The notes under the pieces were generated by a model. It made no database searches. It was not told the origin of the DNA and worked only from the letters and a program-made list of their open reading frames with translations. DNA of 64,000 bases from Streptomyces sedi (GTDB lineage Bacteria > Actinomycetota > Actinomycetes > Streptomycetales > Streptomycetaceae), in NCBI RefSeq assembly GCF_006335015.1, contig NZ_VDGT01000020.1, positions 1-64,000 on the forward strand, in the 5' to 3' direction. This document shows positions 53,626-62,250 of this stretch, in pieces. The position numbers were made by a program, and so were the translations under genes. The first letter of the stretch is position 1, and each line of letters begins with the position of its first letter.

Positions 53626-53660
53626 CCACCGGGGCGGGCGTTCGCGGCCCGTCCCGGTGG
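53626..53660 (+). promoter_or_regulatory. Intercistronic hairpin before GH1 gene
   Basis: CCACCGGG (53626-53633) pairs with CCCGGTGG at the end (53653-53660), extended by a G-U pair and CGGG/CCCG. It lies between permease and glycosidase genes and may protect or partly terminate the transporter message. Confidence 0.45.
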
Positions 53661-53703
53661 AACCACGAGTGGAACCACGATCCTGACGAGGGCCGAGAGC
53701 ACT

Positions 53704-55137
53704 ATGAGCAAGACTGGTTCATCCGATTCCTTCCCCACCGACGGCTTCCCCGAGTTTCCCGCCGACTTCGCCTTCGGCGCGGCCACGGCGAGCTACCAGG
53801 TCGAGGGCGCCCACGACGTAGGCGGGCGCGGCCCGTCGATCTGGGACACGTACTGCCGCACCCCCGGCAAGGTCGCCGGCGGCGCGACCGGCGACGTGGC
53901 CTGCGACCACTACCACCGCTACCGGGAGGACGTGGCGCTGCTGCGCGACCTGGGCGTGGACGACTACCGCTTCTCCGTCGCCTGGCCGCGGGTGCAGCCC
54001 ACGGGCTCGGGTCCGGCCAACGCGGAGGGGCTGGCGTTCTACGACAGGCTCGTCGACGAGCTGCTGGAGGCGGGGGTGCGCCCTGCGGCCACCCTTTACC
54101 ACTGGGACCTGCCGCAGGCGCTGGAGGATCTCGGCGGCTGGCGGGTGCGGGACACCGCGGAGCGGTTCGCCGAGTACACGGCGCTGGTCGCCGACCGGCT
54201 GGGTGACCGGGTCACCCGCTGGATCACCCTCAACGAGCCGTTCTGCGCCGCGTTCGTCGGCTACGCGATCGGCCGGCACGCCCCGGGCGCCAAGGAGGGC
54301 AGGGGCGCGCTGGCGGCGGCCCACCACCTGCTGGTCGGTCACGGTCTCGCGGTGCGGGCGCTGCGCGCGGCCGGCGAGAGCGAGGTGGGGATCACCCTCA
54401 ACCCCGACCGGCTGCTGCCGGCGACCGACTCGGCGGCCGACCTGGCCGCCGTGTGCCGGGCCGACACCCTGCACAACGCGGTCTGGTTCGACCCGATCCT
54501 CGCCGGGCGCTACCCGGAGAACGAGCGGGAGACCTGGGGCGAGTTGGCCGACGGCTCCTACCGGCGGGAGGGCGATCTCGAACTGATAGGCGCCCCGCTG
54601 GACTTCGTCGGCGTCAACTACTACCGCCCGATCACCATCGCCGACGCCCCGCGCCGCGAGGCCGACCCCGCGCTGCGGACGGCGGTCGACATCGGCGTCC
54701 AGGAGAGCTGGCGGGACGACGTCCGGCACACCACCATGGGCTGGCCCGTGGTGCCCGAGGCGTTCACCGAGCTTCTGGTGGACCTCCACCGGCGGTATCC
54801 GAACCTGCCGCCGCTGTACATCACCGAGAACGGCTCGGCCGAGGCGGACACCGTCGCCGAGGACGGGCAGGTGCACGACGCCGACCGGGTCGCCTATCTG
54901 CGGGACCACCTGGCGGCGCTGGCCGAGGCGGTGCGCGCGGGCGTGGACGTCCGCGGCTACTACGTCTGGTCGCTACTGGACAACTTCGAGTGGGCGTTCG
55001 GCTACGACAAGCGCTTCGGCATCGTGCGGGTGGACTACGACACCCAGACCCGCCTGCCCAAGGACAGCTACCGCTGGTACCAATCCATGATCGGTCACCA
55101 CCGGCAGCGGCACGACCGGCCCTCGACGGCCGACTGA
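53704..55137 (+). CDS. GH1 family beta-glucosidase
   Basis: This 477-residue cytosolic GH1 enzyme has the acid/base motif TLNEP at 175-179 (Glu178) and the nucleophile motif ITENG at 373-377 (Glu375). It resembles the GH1 gene at 164-1579 but lies in the LacI-controlled operon with an alpha-xylosidase. Together they would remove glucose and xylose from imported xyloglucan fragments: the xylosidase exposes glucose, the glucosidase removes it. Confidence 0.93.
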   Translation: MSKTGSSDSFPTDGFPEFPADFAFGAATASYQVEGAHDVGGRGPSIWDTYCRTPGKVAGGATGDVACDHYHRYREDVALLRDLGVDDYRFSVAWPRVQPTGSGPANAEGLAFYDRLVDELLEAGVRPAATLYHWDLPQALEDLGGWRVRDTAERFAEYTALVADRLGDRVTRWITLNEPFCAAFVGYAIGRHAPGAKEGRGALAAAHHLLVGHGLAVRALRAAGESEVGITLNPDRLLPATDSAADLAAVCRADTLHNAVWFDPILAGRYPENERETWGELADGSYRREGDLELIGAPLDFVGVNYYRPITIADAPRREADPALRTAVDIGVQESWRDDVRHTTMGWPVVPEAFTELLVDLHRRYPNLPPLYITENGSAEADTVAEDGQVHDADRVAYLRDHLAALAEAVRAGVDVRGYYVWSLLDNFEWAFGYDKRFGIVRVDYDTQTRLPKDSYRWYQSMIGHHRQRHDRPSTAD

Positions 55138-55164
55138 CGACAGGAATAGGGAGAACCGAGCACC

Positions 55165-57444
55165 GTGAAGTTCACCGACGGCTACTGGCTGATGAGAGAA
55201 GGGGTGGCGGCCTCGTTCGCCACCTGGGTCGCCGACGCCCGGGTGGAGAGCGACCGGCTCACCCTGTGGGGCGCCACCGACCGGCGCAGGGGGCGTGGCG
55301 CGACGTTGAACAGCCCCCTGATGACGGTGGAGTGCTTCTCCCCCGCCGAGGGGGTGATCGGCGTGCGCTCCACCCACCACGGCGGGCTGCGCGACCGGGG
55401 TCCGCACTTCGGTCTGACCCCCGAGGAGGGCCACGAGGCGAAGACCCGCGCCGACGGCTCCACGCTGGAGTTGACCAGTGGTCCACTGTCCCTGCGGGTG
55501 GACACCGAGGAGCCGTGGCGGCTCGACTTCCTGGCCGAGGGGCGCGTGCTCACCTCGGCCGGCAAGCGTGGCACCGGCTTCGCGACCTCGGAGGGCAAGC
55601 ACCACAGCCTGACGCAACTATCCCTCGGCGTAGGCGAGTTGGTCTACGGCCTCGGCGAGCGCTTCACGCCGTTCGTCAAGAACGGCCAGACGGTCGACGT
55701 CTGGCAGGCCGACGGCGGCACGGCGAGCGAGCAGGCTTACAAGAACGTCCCCTTCTACCTGACCAATCGCGGCTACGGCGTCTTCGTCAACCACCCGGGG
55801 CAGGTCTCCTACGAGATCGCCTCGGAAGCCGTCGGCAAGGTGCAGTTCAGCGTCGAGGACCAGTCGGTCGAGTACTACGTGGTCTACGGTCCGACGCCGA
55901 AGGAGATCCTGGAGCGCTACACCGCGCTGACCGGGCGGCCCGCGCTGCCGCCCGCGTGGTCGTTCGGACTGTGGCTGTCCACCTCCTTTACCACCGACTA
56001 CGACGAGCAGACGGTCAACAGCTTCGTGAACGGCATGGCCGAGCGCGAGATCCCGCTGAGCGTCTTCCACTTCGACTGCTTCTGGATGCGGGCTTACCAG
56101 TGGTGCGACTTCACCTGGGACCCCGCGGTCTTCCCCGACCCGGAGGGGATGCTGACCCGGCTGAAGGAACGCGGGCTGCGGGTCACGGTGTGGATCAACC
56201 CCTACATCGGGCAGAAGTCCCCGCTCTTCGAGGAGGGCAAGCGCCTGGGTCATCTGGTCCACACCGCCGAGGGCGACGTCTGGCAGTGGGACATGTGGCA
56301 GGCCGGCATGGCACTGGTGGACTTCAGCAGTCCGGAGGCCAGGGAGTGGTACGCGGAGAAGCTGCGGGCGCTGCTGCGGCAGGGCGTGGACGGCTTCAAG
56401 ACGGACTTCGGCGAGCGGGTGCCGACGGACGTGGTCTGGGCCGACGGCTCCGACCCGGCGCGGATGCACAACTACTACGCGCAGCTGTACAACGAGACGG
56501 TCTTCCAGGTGCTGAAGGAGGAGCGCGGCGAGGGCGAGGCCGTGGTCTTCGCCCGCTCCGCCACCACCGGCGGGCAGCAGTTCCCCGTCCACTGGGGCGG
56601 TGACTGCGAGTCCACCTTCGAGGCGATGGCCGAGTCGCTGCGCGGCGGCCTCTCCCTCGGTCTCGGCGGCTTCGGCTTCTGGAGCCACGACATCGGCGGC
56701 TTCGAGGGCGTCCCGACCCCCGCGGTCTTCAAGCGGTGGGTGCAGTTCGGCCTGCTCTCCTCGCACAGCCGGCTGCACGGCTCCTACTCCTACCGCGTGC
56801 CGTGGGAGTACGACGAGGAGGCGGTCGACGTCACCCGGGACTTCACCCGGCTCAAGAACCGGCTCGCGCCCTACCTGCTGCGCGCCGCCGAGCAGGCCGG
56901 GGAGCGGGGCACGCCGATGATGCGTGCCATGCTGCTGGAGTTCCCCGACGACCCGTCCGCCCACACCCTGGACCGCCAGTACATGCTCGGCGAGAACCTG
57001 CTGGTCGCGCCCGTCTTCAGCGAGGACGGCGAGGTCGAGTACTACGTTCCGGAGGGCGACTGGACCCACCTGCTGACCGGTGAACGGGTCTCCGGGCCCG
57101 GCTGGCGGCGGGAGCGGTACGGCTTCGACAGCCTGCCGCTGCTGGCCAGGCCCGGGTCGGTCATCCCGTTCGGGGCGCACGACGACGGCCCCGAGTACGA
57201 CTGGGCCGACGCGGTGACCCTCCGGGTGCACGCGCCCAAGGACGGTACCGAGGTTGTCACCCGGGTGCCGGCGCCGGGGGACAACGAGCCGGCCGTCTTC
57301 CGCACGGTGCGCGACGGCGCGACGCTGACCGTGACGGCGGAGGGTGCGCGTGGCCGTTGGTCGGTCGTGCTGGCCGGCCCCGACGGGTACGCCGAGCCGG
57401 TGACGGTCGCGGCGGGCGCCAACGCGGTCACCTTGCCGGTGTAG
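55165..57444 (+). CDS. GH31 alpha-xylosidase (YicI-like)
   Basis: This 759-residue GH31 enzyme has the nucleophile Asp414 in GFKTDFGERVP and the acid/base Asp480 in HWGGDCEST, positions close to Asp416 and Asp482 of E. coli YicI. The N-terminal LGVGELVYGLGERFTPFVKNGQ and central FGLWLSTSFTTDYDEQTV fit the YicI branch, which releases alpha-xylose from isoprimeverose and xyloglucan oligosaccharides. There is no signal peptide. It is the last gene of the operon, 27 bases after the GH1 stop. Confidence 0.92.
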   Translation: MKFTDGYWLMREGVAASFATWVADARVESDRLTLWGATDRRRGRGATLNSPLMTVECFSPAEGVIGVRSTHHGGLRDRGPHFGLTPEEGHEAKTRADGSTLELTSGPLSLRVDTEEPWRLDFLAEGRVLTSAGKRGTGFATSEGKHHSLTQLSLGVGELVYGLGERFTPFVKNGQTVDVWQADGGTASEQAYKNVPFYLTNRGYGVFVNHPGQVSYEIASEAVGKVQFSVEDQSVEYYVVYGPTPKEILERYTALTGRPALPPAWSFGLWLSTSFTTDYDEQTVNSFVNGMAEREIPLSVFHFDCFWMRAYQWCDFTWDPAVFPDPEGMLTRLKERGLRVTVWINPYIGQKSPLFEEGKRLGHLVHTAEGDVWQWDMWQAGMALVDFSSPEAREWYAEKLRALLRQGVDGFKTDFGERVPTDVVWADGSDPARMHNYYAQLYNETVFQVLKEERGEGEAVVFARSATTGGQQFPVHWGGDCESTFEAMAESLRGGLSLGLGGFGFWSHDIGGFEGVPTPAVFKRWVQFGLLSSHSRLHGSYSYRVPWEYDEEAVDVTRDFTRLKNRLAPYLLRAAEQAGERGTPMMRAMLLEFPDDPSAHTLDRQYMLGENLLVAPVFSEDGEVEYYVPEGDWTHLLTGERVSGPGWRRERYGFDSLPLLARPGSVIPFGAHDDGPEYDWADAVTLRVHAPKDGTEVVTRVPAPGDNEPAVFRTVRDGATLTVTAEGARGRWSVVLAGPDGYAEPVTVAAGANAVTLPV

Positions 57445-57455
57445 CGGACGGCCTC

Positions 57456-57492
57456 GCCGGCCAGGCCACGGACGACCACCCGCCTGGCCGGC
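57456..57492 (+). terminator. Terminator of the xyloglucan operon
   Basis: Perfect 10-bp arms GCCGGCCAGG (57456-57465) and CCTGGCCGGC (57483-57492) with a 17-nt loop start 12 bases after the GH31 stop. Confidence 0.65.
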
Positions 57493-57529
57493 GCGGACCG
57501 TAGTCGCCAAGCCGCCCACCGGGCGAGAA

Positions 57530-57888
57530 GGGGCGCGGGGAACTGCGCGAGCAACCACGCACCGGGCTCACGCCGACAACCCACCCAGACCGGCAAGGTC
57601 AGTAGTCGACCAACCCCCGCCACAAATGCACCGCGCAGTTCCCCGCGCCCCCAGACAGGCCGCCATCTGCCGAACGCCAGCCCGCACCCGACCCGACCAC
57701 GCCCACCACACCAGGGGCGCGGGGAACTGCGCGAGCAACCACACACCGGGCTGCGGACGACAACCCACCCACCCACGAAGCTCCATAGTCGACCAACCCC
57801 CGCCACCCAGCATTCGCGCAGTTCCCCGCGCCCCCAAACAAGCCGCCCACGGCAGGACAGGGGCGCGGGGAACTGCGCGAGCAACCAC
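57530..57888. repeat. Alternating inverted-repeat block
   Basis: GGGGCGCGGGGAACTGCGCG occurs at 57530, 57714 and 57860, and its complement at 57633-57652 and 57816-57835, so orientation alternates five times. Between them AGTCGACCAACCCCCGCCAC and ACAACCCACCC segments also repeat. The core and its flank (CTTCTCG, GGTGGGCGGCTTGG) match 39933-40290. Neighbouring copies can form long hairpins. The rest of the 57445-58018 gap holds no gene. Confidence 0.85.
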
Positions 57889-58018
57889 ACACCGGAAGGC
57901 AGACGACAACCCACCCCAACCAGCACGGACCGTAGTCGCTCCGCCACCCCCTCCCCCCGGCAGGGGCACGTTTGAGCCGGACTCGACCGGGAACCCGCCG
58001 TTGTCGAGGTGATAAGAC

Positions 58019-58186
58019 ATGCCGGAATCGAGCCGGACGCTCACGAACTCGCCCGCTCACCCCACCCACGAGCCCCCCGGCCACCAGGAGTGGCGGCCGG
58101 TGTTGGAGGGGCGCGCCGCCGAGCGTGCCCTCGGCTCCGTGCCCGAACGGGCCGTCTTCGGGGAGCAGCTGCCGGAGACCGACTGA
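58019..58186 (+). CDS. Small ORF of 55 residues, unknown function
   Basis: ATG at 58019 with GAGGTGAT upstream opens a 55-residue frame ending TGA at 58184-58186. About nine in ten third codon positions are G or C, which fits real coding. The product is rich in Pro, Glu and Arg and contains HQEWRPVLEGRAAERALG; I do not recognise a family. It precedes the HhH-GPD-like gene by 52 bases on the same strand, so they may be co-transcribed. Confidence 0.45.
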   Translation: MPESSRTLTNSPAHPTHEPPGHQEWRPVLEGRAAERALGSVPERAVFGEQLPETD

Positions 58187-58238
58187 CCCGTGGGGCGGCG
58201 CGGAGCGCGGGCCCCACCGCGGCGGGAGGAGAAGCGGG

Positions 58239-58871
58239 ATGACCGCACAGACGAAACGCACGGCGCGGGCGCTGCTCGACCGCTGCGGCCAGACCTACGC
58301 CGCGCAGGCCGGCATCCGGTTGCGGGACACCCCGGCGCCGCTGTACCAGACGCTGGTCCTCGCCCATCTGCTGTCGGCCAGGATCAAGGCCGACGTGGCG
58401 GTGGCCGCGGCCCGGGCGCTCTTCGACGCGGGGATGCGCACGCCGCGCGCGATGGCGGACGCCAGCTGGCAGCGGCGGGTCGACGCGCTCGGCGTGGGGC
58501 ACTACCGCCGTTACGACGAACGGACCGCGACCCAGCTCGGCGACGGGGCCCGGCTGCTGCTGGACCGCTACGGCGGCGACGTGCGGCGGATGCGTGAGGA
58601 CGCGCCGTCCCGGCTGCGGGAGTACCCGGGCATCGGCGCGATGGGCGTGGACATCTTCCTGCGCGAGGTGCAGGCGGTGTGGCCCGAGTTCGCCCCCTAC
58701 GTCGACGACAGGACCAGGGAGGGCGCCGGCCGGGTCGGGCTGCCGCGTTCGCCGAAGGCCCTGTCCGGATTGGTACGGCGCGCGGATGTCGCCCGACTCA
58801 CCGCCGGCCTTGTCCGGGTATCCCTGGACAAGAGGTTGGCCAGGGACGTGACCGACCTGGCCCGCGCCTGA
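58239..58871 (+). CDS. HhH-GPD superfamily (endonuclease III-like) protein
   Basis: This 210-residue helical protein has a helix-hairpin-helix (LREYPGIGAMGVDIFLREV, about residues 128-146) and the following conserved acidic stretch YVDDRTREGA. In endonuclease III the position after the GIG turn has the catalytic Lys; here it is Ala/Met, and no FeS cysteines occur at the C-terminus. It may be a DNA glycosylase without lyase activity, or a non-enzymatic relative. GGGAGGAG precedes the ATG. The DUF3140 gene follows after 30 bases. Confidence 0.75.
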   Translation: MTAQTKRTARALLDRCGQTYAAQAGIRLRDTPAPLYQTLVLAHLLSARIKADVAVAAARALFDAGMRTPRAMADASWQRRVDALGVGHYRRYDERTATQLGDGARLLLDRYGGDVRRMREDAPSRLREYPGIGAMGVDIFLREVQAVWPEFAPYVDDRTREGAGRVGLPRSPKALSGLVRRADVARLTAGLVRVSLDKRLARDVTDLARA

Positions 58872-58901
58872 ACCGTGCACCACCGGTCCTGGAGGCGGAT
58901 G

Positions 58902-59243
58902 ATGACCGACGCCGAGGCTTTCGAGATGGACGCGCTGTGGGCGGACTTCCACCGCGCGGTGAACATGACCTCGCAGGAGCTGGCCGCCTGGCTGCGGGTC
59001 AGCGGCGCGGGCGAGGAGGCCGAGCGCCTGCCGGACCGTGCCGGGCCCGCGCAGGGCCGCGGCGTCCTCGCGATCCTGCGGAAACGCCAGATGGATCTCA
59101 CCGAGTCCGACATCGACCTGATGCGCGAGGTCGTGGACACCGTCAACAGCGAACGGGCGGCCGGCCCCCGGGAGGACCGGCCCGAGCCCGACTGGCGCTA
59201 CCAGTTGATGTCGCTGGGGCACGACCCGCTGCGCGCCGGCTGA
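58902..59243 (+). CDS. DUF3140 family protein
   Basis: This 113-residue protein follows the DUF3140 pattern: ALWADFHRAVNMTSQELAAWL, ERLPDRAGPAQGRGVLAILRKRQMDLTESDIDLMREVVDTV and the end WRYQLMSLGHDPL. The function is unknown. Members in other genomes often neighbour small DNA-related proteins. GGAGG lies before two adjacent ATGs; the second (58902) has the better spacing. It converges on the MBL-fold gene. Confidence 0.82.
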   Translation: MTDAEAFEMDALWADFHRAVNMTSQELAAWLRVSGAGEEAERLPDRAGPAQGRGVLAILRKRQMDLTESDIDLMREVVDTVNSERAAGPREDRPEPDWRYQLMSLGHDPLRAG

Positions 59244-59248
59244 CCGGC

Positions 59249-59295
59249 GTTGACCGGCGCCGGCGCGGCCCGTTCAACCACCCGTTTCGGTCAAC
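59249..59295. terminator. Candidate convergent terminator
   Basis: GTTGACCG (59249-59256) and CGGTCAAC (59288-59295) are perfect complements around a 31-nt GC-rich loop, overlapping the end of the MBL-fold gene. Confidence 0.35.
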
Positions 59296-60544
59296 CGTCG
59301 GCGGGGCGCGGCCCCAGCCGGGCCCGGCCCGCCCGCGCGGCGCGCGCCGGGCGGGCGACCGCCCGCCACCACGGGTCGGAGGGCGGCGGCGCCGCCGGCT
59401 CGACGGAACCGCCGGGCCGGGGCGCCGTGACCGGCACGCCCGCCTTCTCGGCGGCGGCGAGCGTCAGCTCCACCGGCTCGTCCCAGGAGTGCGGCCCCAG
59501 GTTGAACGTCCCCCAGTGCACCGGCATCAGCAGCCCGGCCTCCCCCTCCCCCGCGAGGTCGAGGTGGGCGCGGACGCCCTGCTCGGGCGTCATGTGGATG
59601 TCGGGCCAGAACCGCTCGCTGTAGGCGCCTATCTGGATCATCGTCGCGTCGAACGGGCCGTGCTCCCGCCCGGTCTCCGCGAAGCCGGGGAAGTAGCCGG
59701 TGTCCCCGCTGTGGTAGATCCGGTGCTCGGGGCCCGCGACCACCCACGACGCCCAGAGCGTCTGCCAGCGGTCGAAGAGGCCGCGCCCGCAGAAGTGCTG
59801 TCCGGGGGCGGCCGTCAGCGTCAGCGCGCCGACGCGGGTCGACTCGTGCCAGTCCAGCTCGGCTATCCGCTCGGCGGGCACGCCCCAGCGCTCCAGGTGC
59901 GCGCCGACGCCCAGCGGCACGGCGAAGACGGCGTCCCCGGCGACCAGCGCGCGGACCGTCGCCATGTCGAGATGGTCGTAGTGGTCGTGCGAGATCACGA
60001 CCGCGTCCACGGCTCCCAGCTCGGACGGCAGGATCGGCAGCGGGTGCAGCCGCTTGGGGCCTACGAAGCCGAACGGGGAGCAGCGCTCGCCGAAGACGGG
60101 GTCGAAGAGCACCCGGTGGCCGTCGATCTCGGCGAGCACACTGGCGTGGCCCAGCCAGGTCAGCCGCAGCCCGGAGGCGGGCGGGCCGGCCTCGTCGCCC
60201 AGCCACGCCGGCCTGGCCAGCGGCGGCTGGCGCAGCGGGGTGCGCCGGCCGCGGGCGTCGTCCCCCGCCATCTGGCGCAGCACGCCCGGCATGTCACGGA
60301 GGCCGGTCATCCGGATCGGCCGGTCGTTGCGGAAGGCGCCGTCGCGGTACTGCGGCGAGCGGCGGATACGCTCCAGCCGCTCCCCGGTCGGCCGGGCGCC
60401 GAACGAGGCGGGGCGGAGTCGCGCCAGCGCGCCGGTCAGGGGCGCGCGGCGGGCGGGGGGCGTGCGGGGCTGGGACAACGCGACCTCCGGAACGCGGGTA
60501 CCCGGAACGGGTATGTCCGTCAGCGTAGTTGATCGCTCCGACAT
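59291..60544 (-). CDS. MBL-fold metal-dependent hydrolase (NAPE-PLD/UlaG-like)
   Basis: This 417-residue protein has a metallo-beta-lactamase fold of the NAPE-PLD/UlaG-like type: LTWLGHASVLAEIDGHRVLFDPVF, the metal motif SHDHYDHLD, YHSGDTGYF and MPVHWGTFNLGPHSW. It hydrolyses a phosphodiester or lactone; substrate unknown. An Arg/Pro-rich N-terminal stretch of 130 residues precedes the domain, so an internal ATG at 60310 is possible. It is divergent from the gluconokinase gene. Confidence 0.82.
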   Translation of the reverse strand: MSERSTTLTDIPVPGTRVPEVALSQPRTPPARRAPLTGALARLRPASFGARPTGERLERIRRSPQYRDGAFRNDRPIRMTGLRDMPGVLRQMAGDDARGRRTPLRQPPLARPAWLGDEAGPPASGLRLTWLGHASVLAEIDGHRVLFDPVFGERCSPFGFVGPKRLHPLPILPSELGAVDAVVISHDHYDHLDMATVRALVAGDAVFAVPLGVGAHLERWGVPAERIAELDWHESTRVGALTLTAAPGQHFCGRGLFDRWQTLWASWVVAGPEHRIYHSGDTGYFPGFAETGREHGPFDATMIQIGAYSERFWPDIHMTPEQGVRAHLDLAGEGEAGLLMPVHWGTFNLGPHSWDEPVELTLAAAEKAGVPVTAPRPGGSVEPAAPPPSDPWWRAVARPARAARAGRARLGPRPADG

Positions 60545-60620
60545 TCCCCGGAGGGGTCCCTTCCGCTCGCTGTCCGGACGGTGTTTGCCGTGCGTCCCGG
60601 GGGCGGGCGATAGTGGGGGC

Positions 60621-61133
60621 ATGACTGTAACCACCGTGGTCGTGATGGGTGTGTCCGGTGTGGGGAAGACCACGGTGGCACGGCCGTTGGCCGAGCGCCT
60701 CGGGGTGCCGTTCGCGGAGGCGGACGAGTTCCACTCGCCGGGGAACATCGCCAAGATGTCGGCCGGCACCCCGCTCACCGACGAGGACCGCCGGCCCTGG
60801 CTGGAGGCGATCGGCGACTGGCTGCGGGAGCGTCGCCGCACGGGCGAGGGCGGCGTGGTGACCTGCTCGGCGCTGAAACGTTCCTACCGTGAACTGCTGC
60901 GCGCGCGGGCCGGCGGGGAGGTCTTCTTCCTGCACCTGTCGGGCTCGCCCGAGCTGGTGGGCGAGCGGATGGCGCACCGCACCGACCACTTCATGCCGAC
61001 GTCGCTGCTGCGCAGCCAGTTGGCGACGCTGGAGCCGCTGGGTTCCGACGAGCACGGGGTGGTGCTGGACGTCTCCCCCGGCGCGGACACGCTGGTCGAC
61101 GAGGCGGCGCTGGCAGTCGGCCGGGGAGACTGA
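60621..61133 (+). CDS. gntK: Gluconokinase
   Basis: This 170-residue P-loop kinase has Walker A GVSGVGKTT, the gluconokinase FAEADEFHSPGNIAKMSAGTPLTDEDRRPWL segment and CSALKRSYRELLR, and the final LEPLGSDEHG. It phosphorylates gluconate to 6-phosphogluconate, feeding the 6-phosphogluconate dehydrogenase seen at the window start. GATAGT lies six bases before the ATG and no Shine-Dalgarno is apparent, so a leaderless message is likely. Confidence 0.92.
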   Translation: MTVTTVVVMGVSGVGKTTVARPLAERLGVPFAEADEFHSPGNIAKMSAGTPLTDEDRRPWLEAIGDWLRERRRTGEGGVVTCSALKRSYRELLRARAGGEVFFLHLSGSPELVGERMAHRTDHFMPTSLLRSQLATLEPLGSDEHGVVLDVSPGADTLVDEAALAVGRGD

Positions 61134-61152
61134 GCCGGCGGGCGAACGATGA

Positions 61153-61198
61153 CGCCCGCGCGGCGGCCCCGGGTGCAGCGGGGCACGCCACGCGGGCG
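61153..61198. terminator. Candidate convergent terminator
   Basis: CGCCCGCG (61153-61160) pairs with CGCGGGCG (61191-61198), with an inner CCCCG/CGGGG stem, between the gluconokinase stop and the isomerase stop. Confidence 0.45.
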
Positions 61199-61213
61199 GA
61201 CGGTCGCCTCGCG

Positions 61214-62218
61214 TCAGTCGCCGCCTCCGAAGGCGGCGTCGAACGAGGCGGTGGGCGGGGGATAGTCGTAGGCGCGCAGCCTGGCGAGCGCCTCGGGCGC
61301 GCCGGCCAGCCGGTCCATGCCGGCGTCCTCCCACTCCACGGAGATGGGGCCCTGGTAGTCGATGGACCGCAGCAGCCGGAAGACGTCCTCCCAGGCCACG
61401 TCGCCGTGGCCGGCGGAGACGAAGTCCCAGCCGCGCCGCGGGTCGCCCCACGGCAGGTGCGAGCCGAGGCGCCCGTTGCGGCCGTCGAGCCGGCGGCGGG
61501 CCTCCTTGCAGTCGACGTGGTAGATCCGGTCCCGGAAGTCGTAGAGGAAGCCGGCCGGGTCGAGGTCCTGCCAGACGAAGTGGCTGGGGTCGAAGTTCAG
61601 GCCGAAGGCCGGCCGGTGGTCGACCGCTTCGAGGGCCTGCTTGGTCGTCCAGTAGTCGTAGGCGATCTCACCCGGGTGCACCTCGTGCGCGAACCGGACG
61701 CCCTCGGCGTCGAAGACGTCGAGGATCGGGTTCCAGCGGGTGGCGAAGTCCTCGTAGCCGCGCTCGATCATCCCGGGCGGGACGGGCGGGAACATGGCGA
61801 CCAGGTGCCAGATCGAGGAGCCGGTGAAGCCGATCACCGTGTCGACGCCGAACTTGGCGGCTGCCCGCGCGGTGTCCTTGATCTCCTCGGCGGCGCGGGT
61901 GCGCACGCCCTCGGGGTCCCCGTCGCCGAAGATGCGGGCCGGCAGGATGCCCTCGTGGCGCTCGTCGATGATGAGGTCGCAGACGGCCTGGCCCACCAGG
62001 TGGTTGGAAATGGCCCAGCACTCCAGGCCGTACTTCTCCAGCAGCGCCTTGCGGCCGGCCACGTAGTCGGGCTCGTTCAGGGCCCGGTCGACCTCGAAGT
62101 GGTCGCCCCAGGCGGCCAGTTCGAGACCGTCGTAGCCGAAGTCACGGGCCAGGCGGCAGACCTCCTCCAGGGGGAGGTCGGCCCACTGGCCGGTGAACAG
62201 GGTGAACTTACGGGACAT
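61214..62218 (-). CDS. Sugar phosphate isomerase/epimerase (TIM barrel)
   Basis: This 334-residue protein is a xylose-isomerase-like TIM barrel of the IolE/IolH type. FGYDGLELAAWGDHFEVD, GFTGSSIWHLVAMFPP, FAHEVHPGEIAYDYWTT, FGLNFDPSHFVWQDLDP and HVDCKEA hold the usual metal-binding Glu, Asp and His residues. It probably acts on an inositol- or sugar-derived intermediate. AAGGAG lies nine bases before the ATG. It is downstream of the oxidoreductase gene in a minus-strand operon. Confidence 0.85.
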   Translation of the reverse strand: MSRKFTLFTGQWADLPLEEVCRLARDFGYDGLELAAWGDHFEVDRALNEPDYVAGRKALLEKYGLECWAISNHLVGQAVCDLIIDERHEGILPARIFGDGDPEGVRTRAAEEIKDTARAAAKFGVDTVIGFTGSSIWHLVAMFPPVPPGMIERGYEDFATRWNPILDVFDAEGVRFAHEVHPGEIAYDYWTTKQALEAVDHRPAFGLNFDPSHFVWQDLDPAGFLYDFRDRIYHVDCKEARRRLDGRNGRLGSHLPWGDPRRGWDFVSAGHGDVAWEDVFRLLRSIDYQGPISVEWEDAGMDRLAGAPEALARLRAYDYPPPTASFDAAFGGGD

Positions 62219-62250
62219 GGGGTGCGTCTCCTTCCGTTGTGCGGCGGCGC

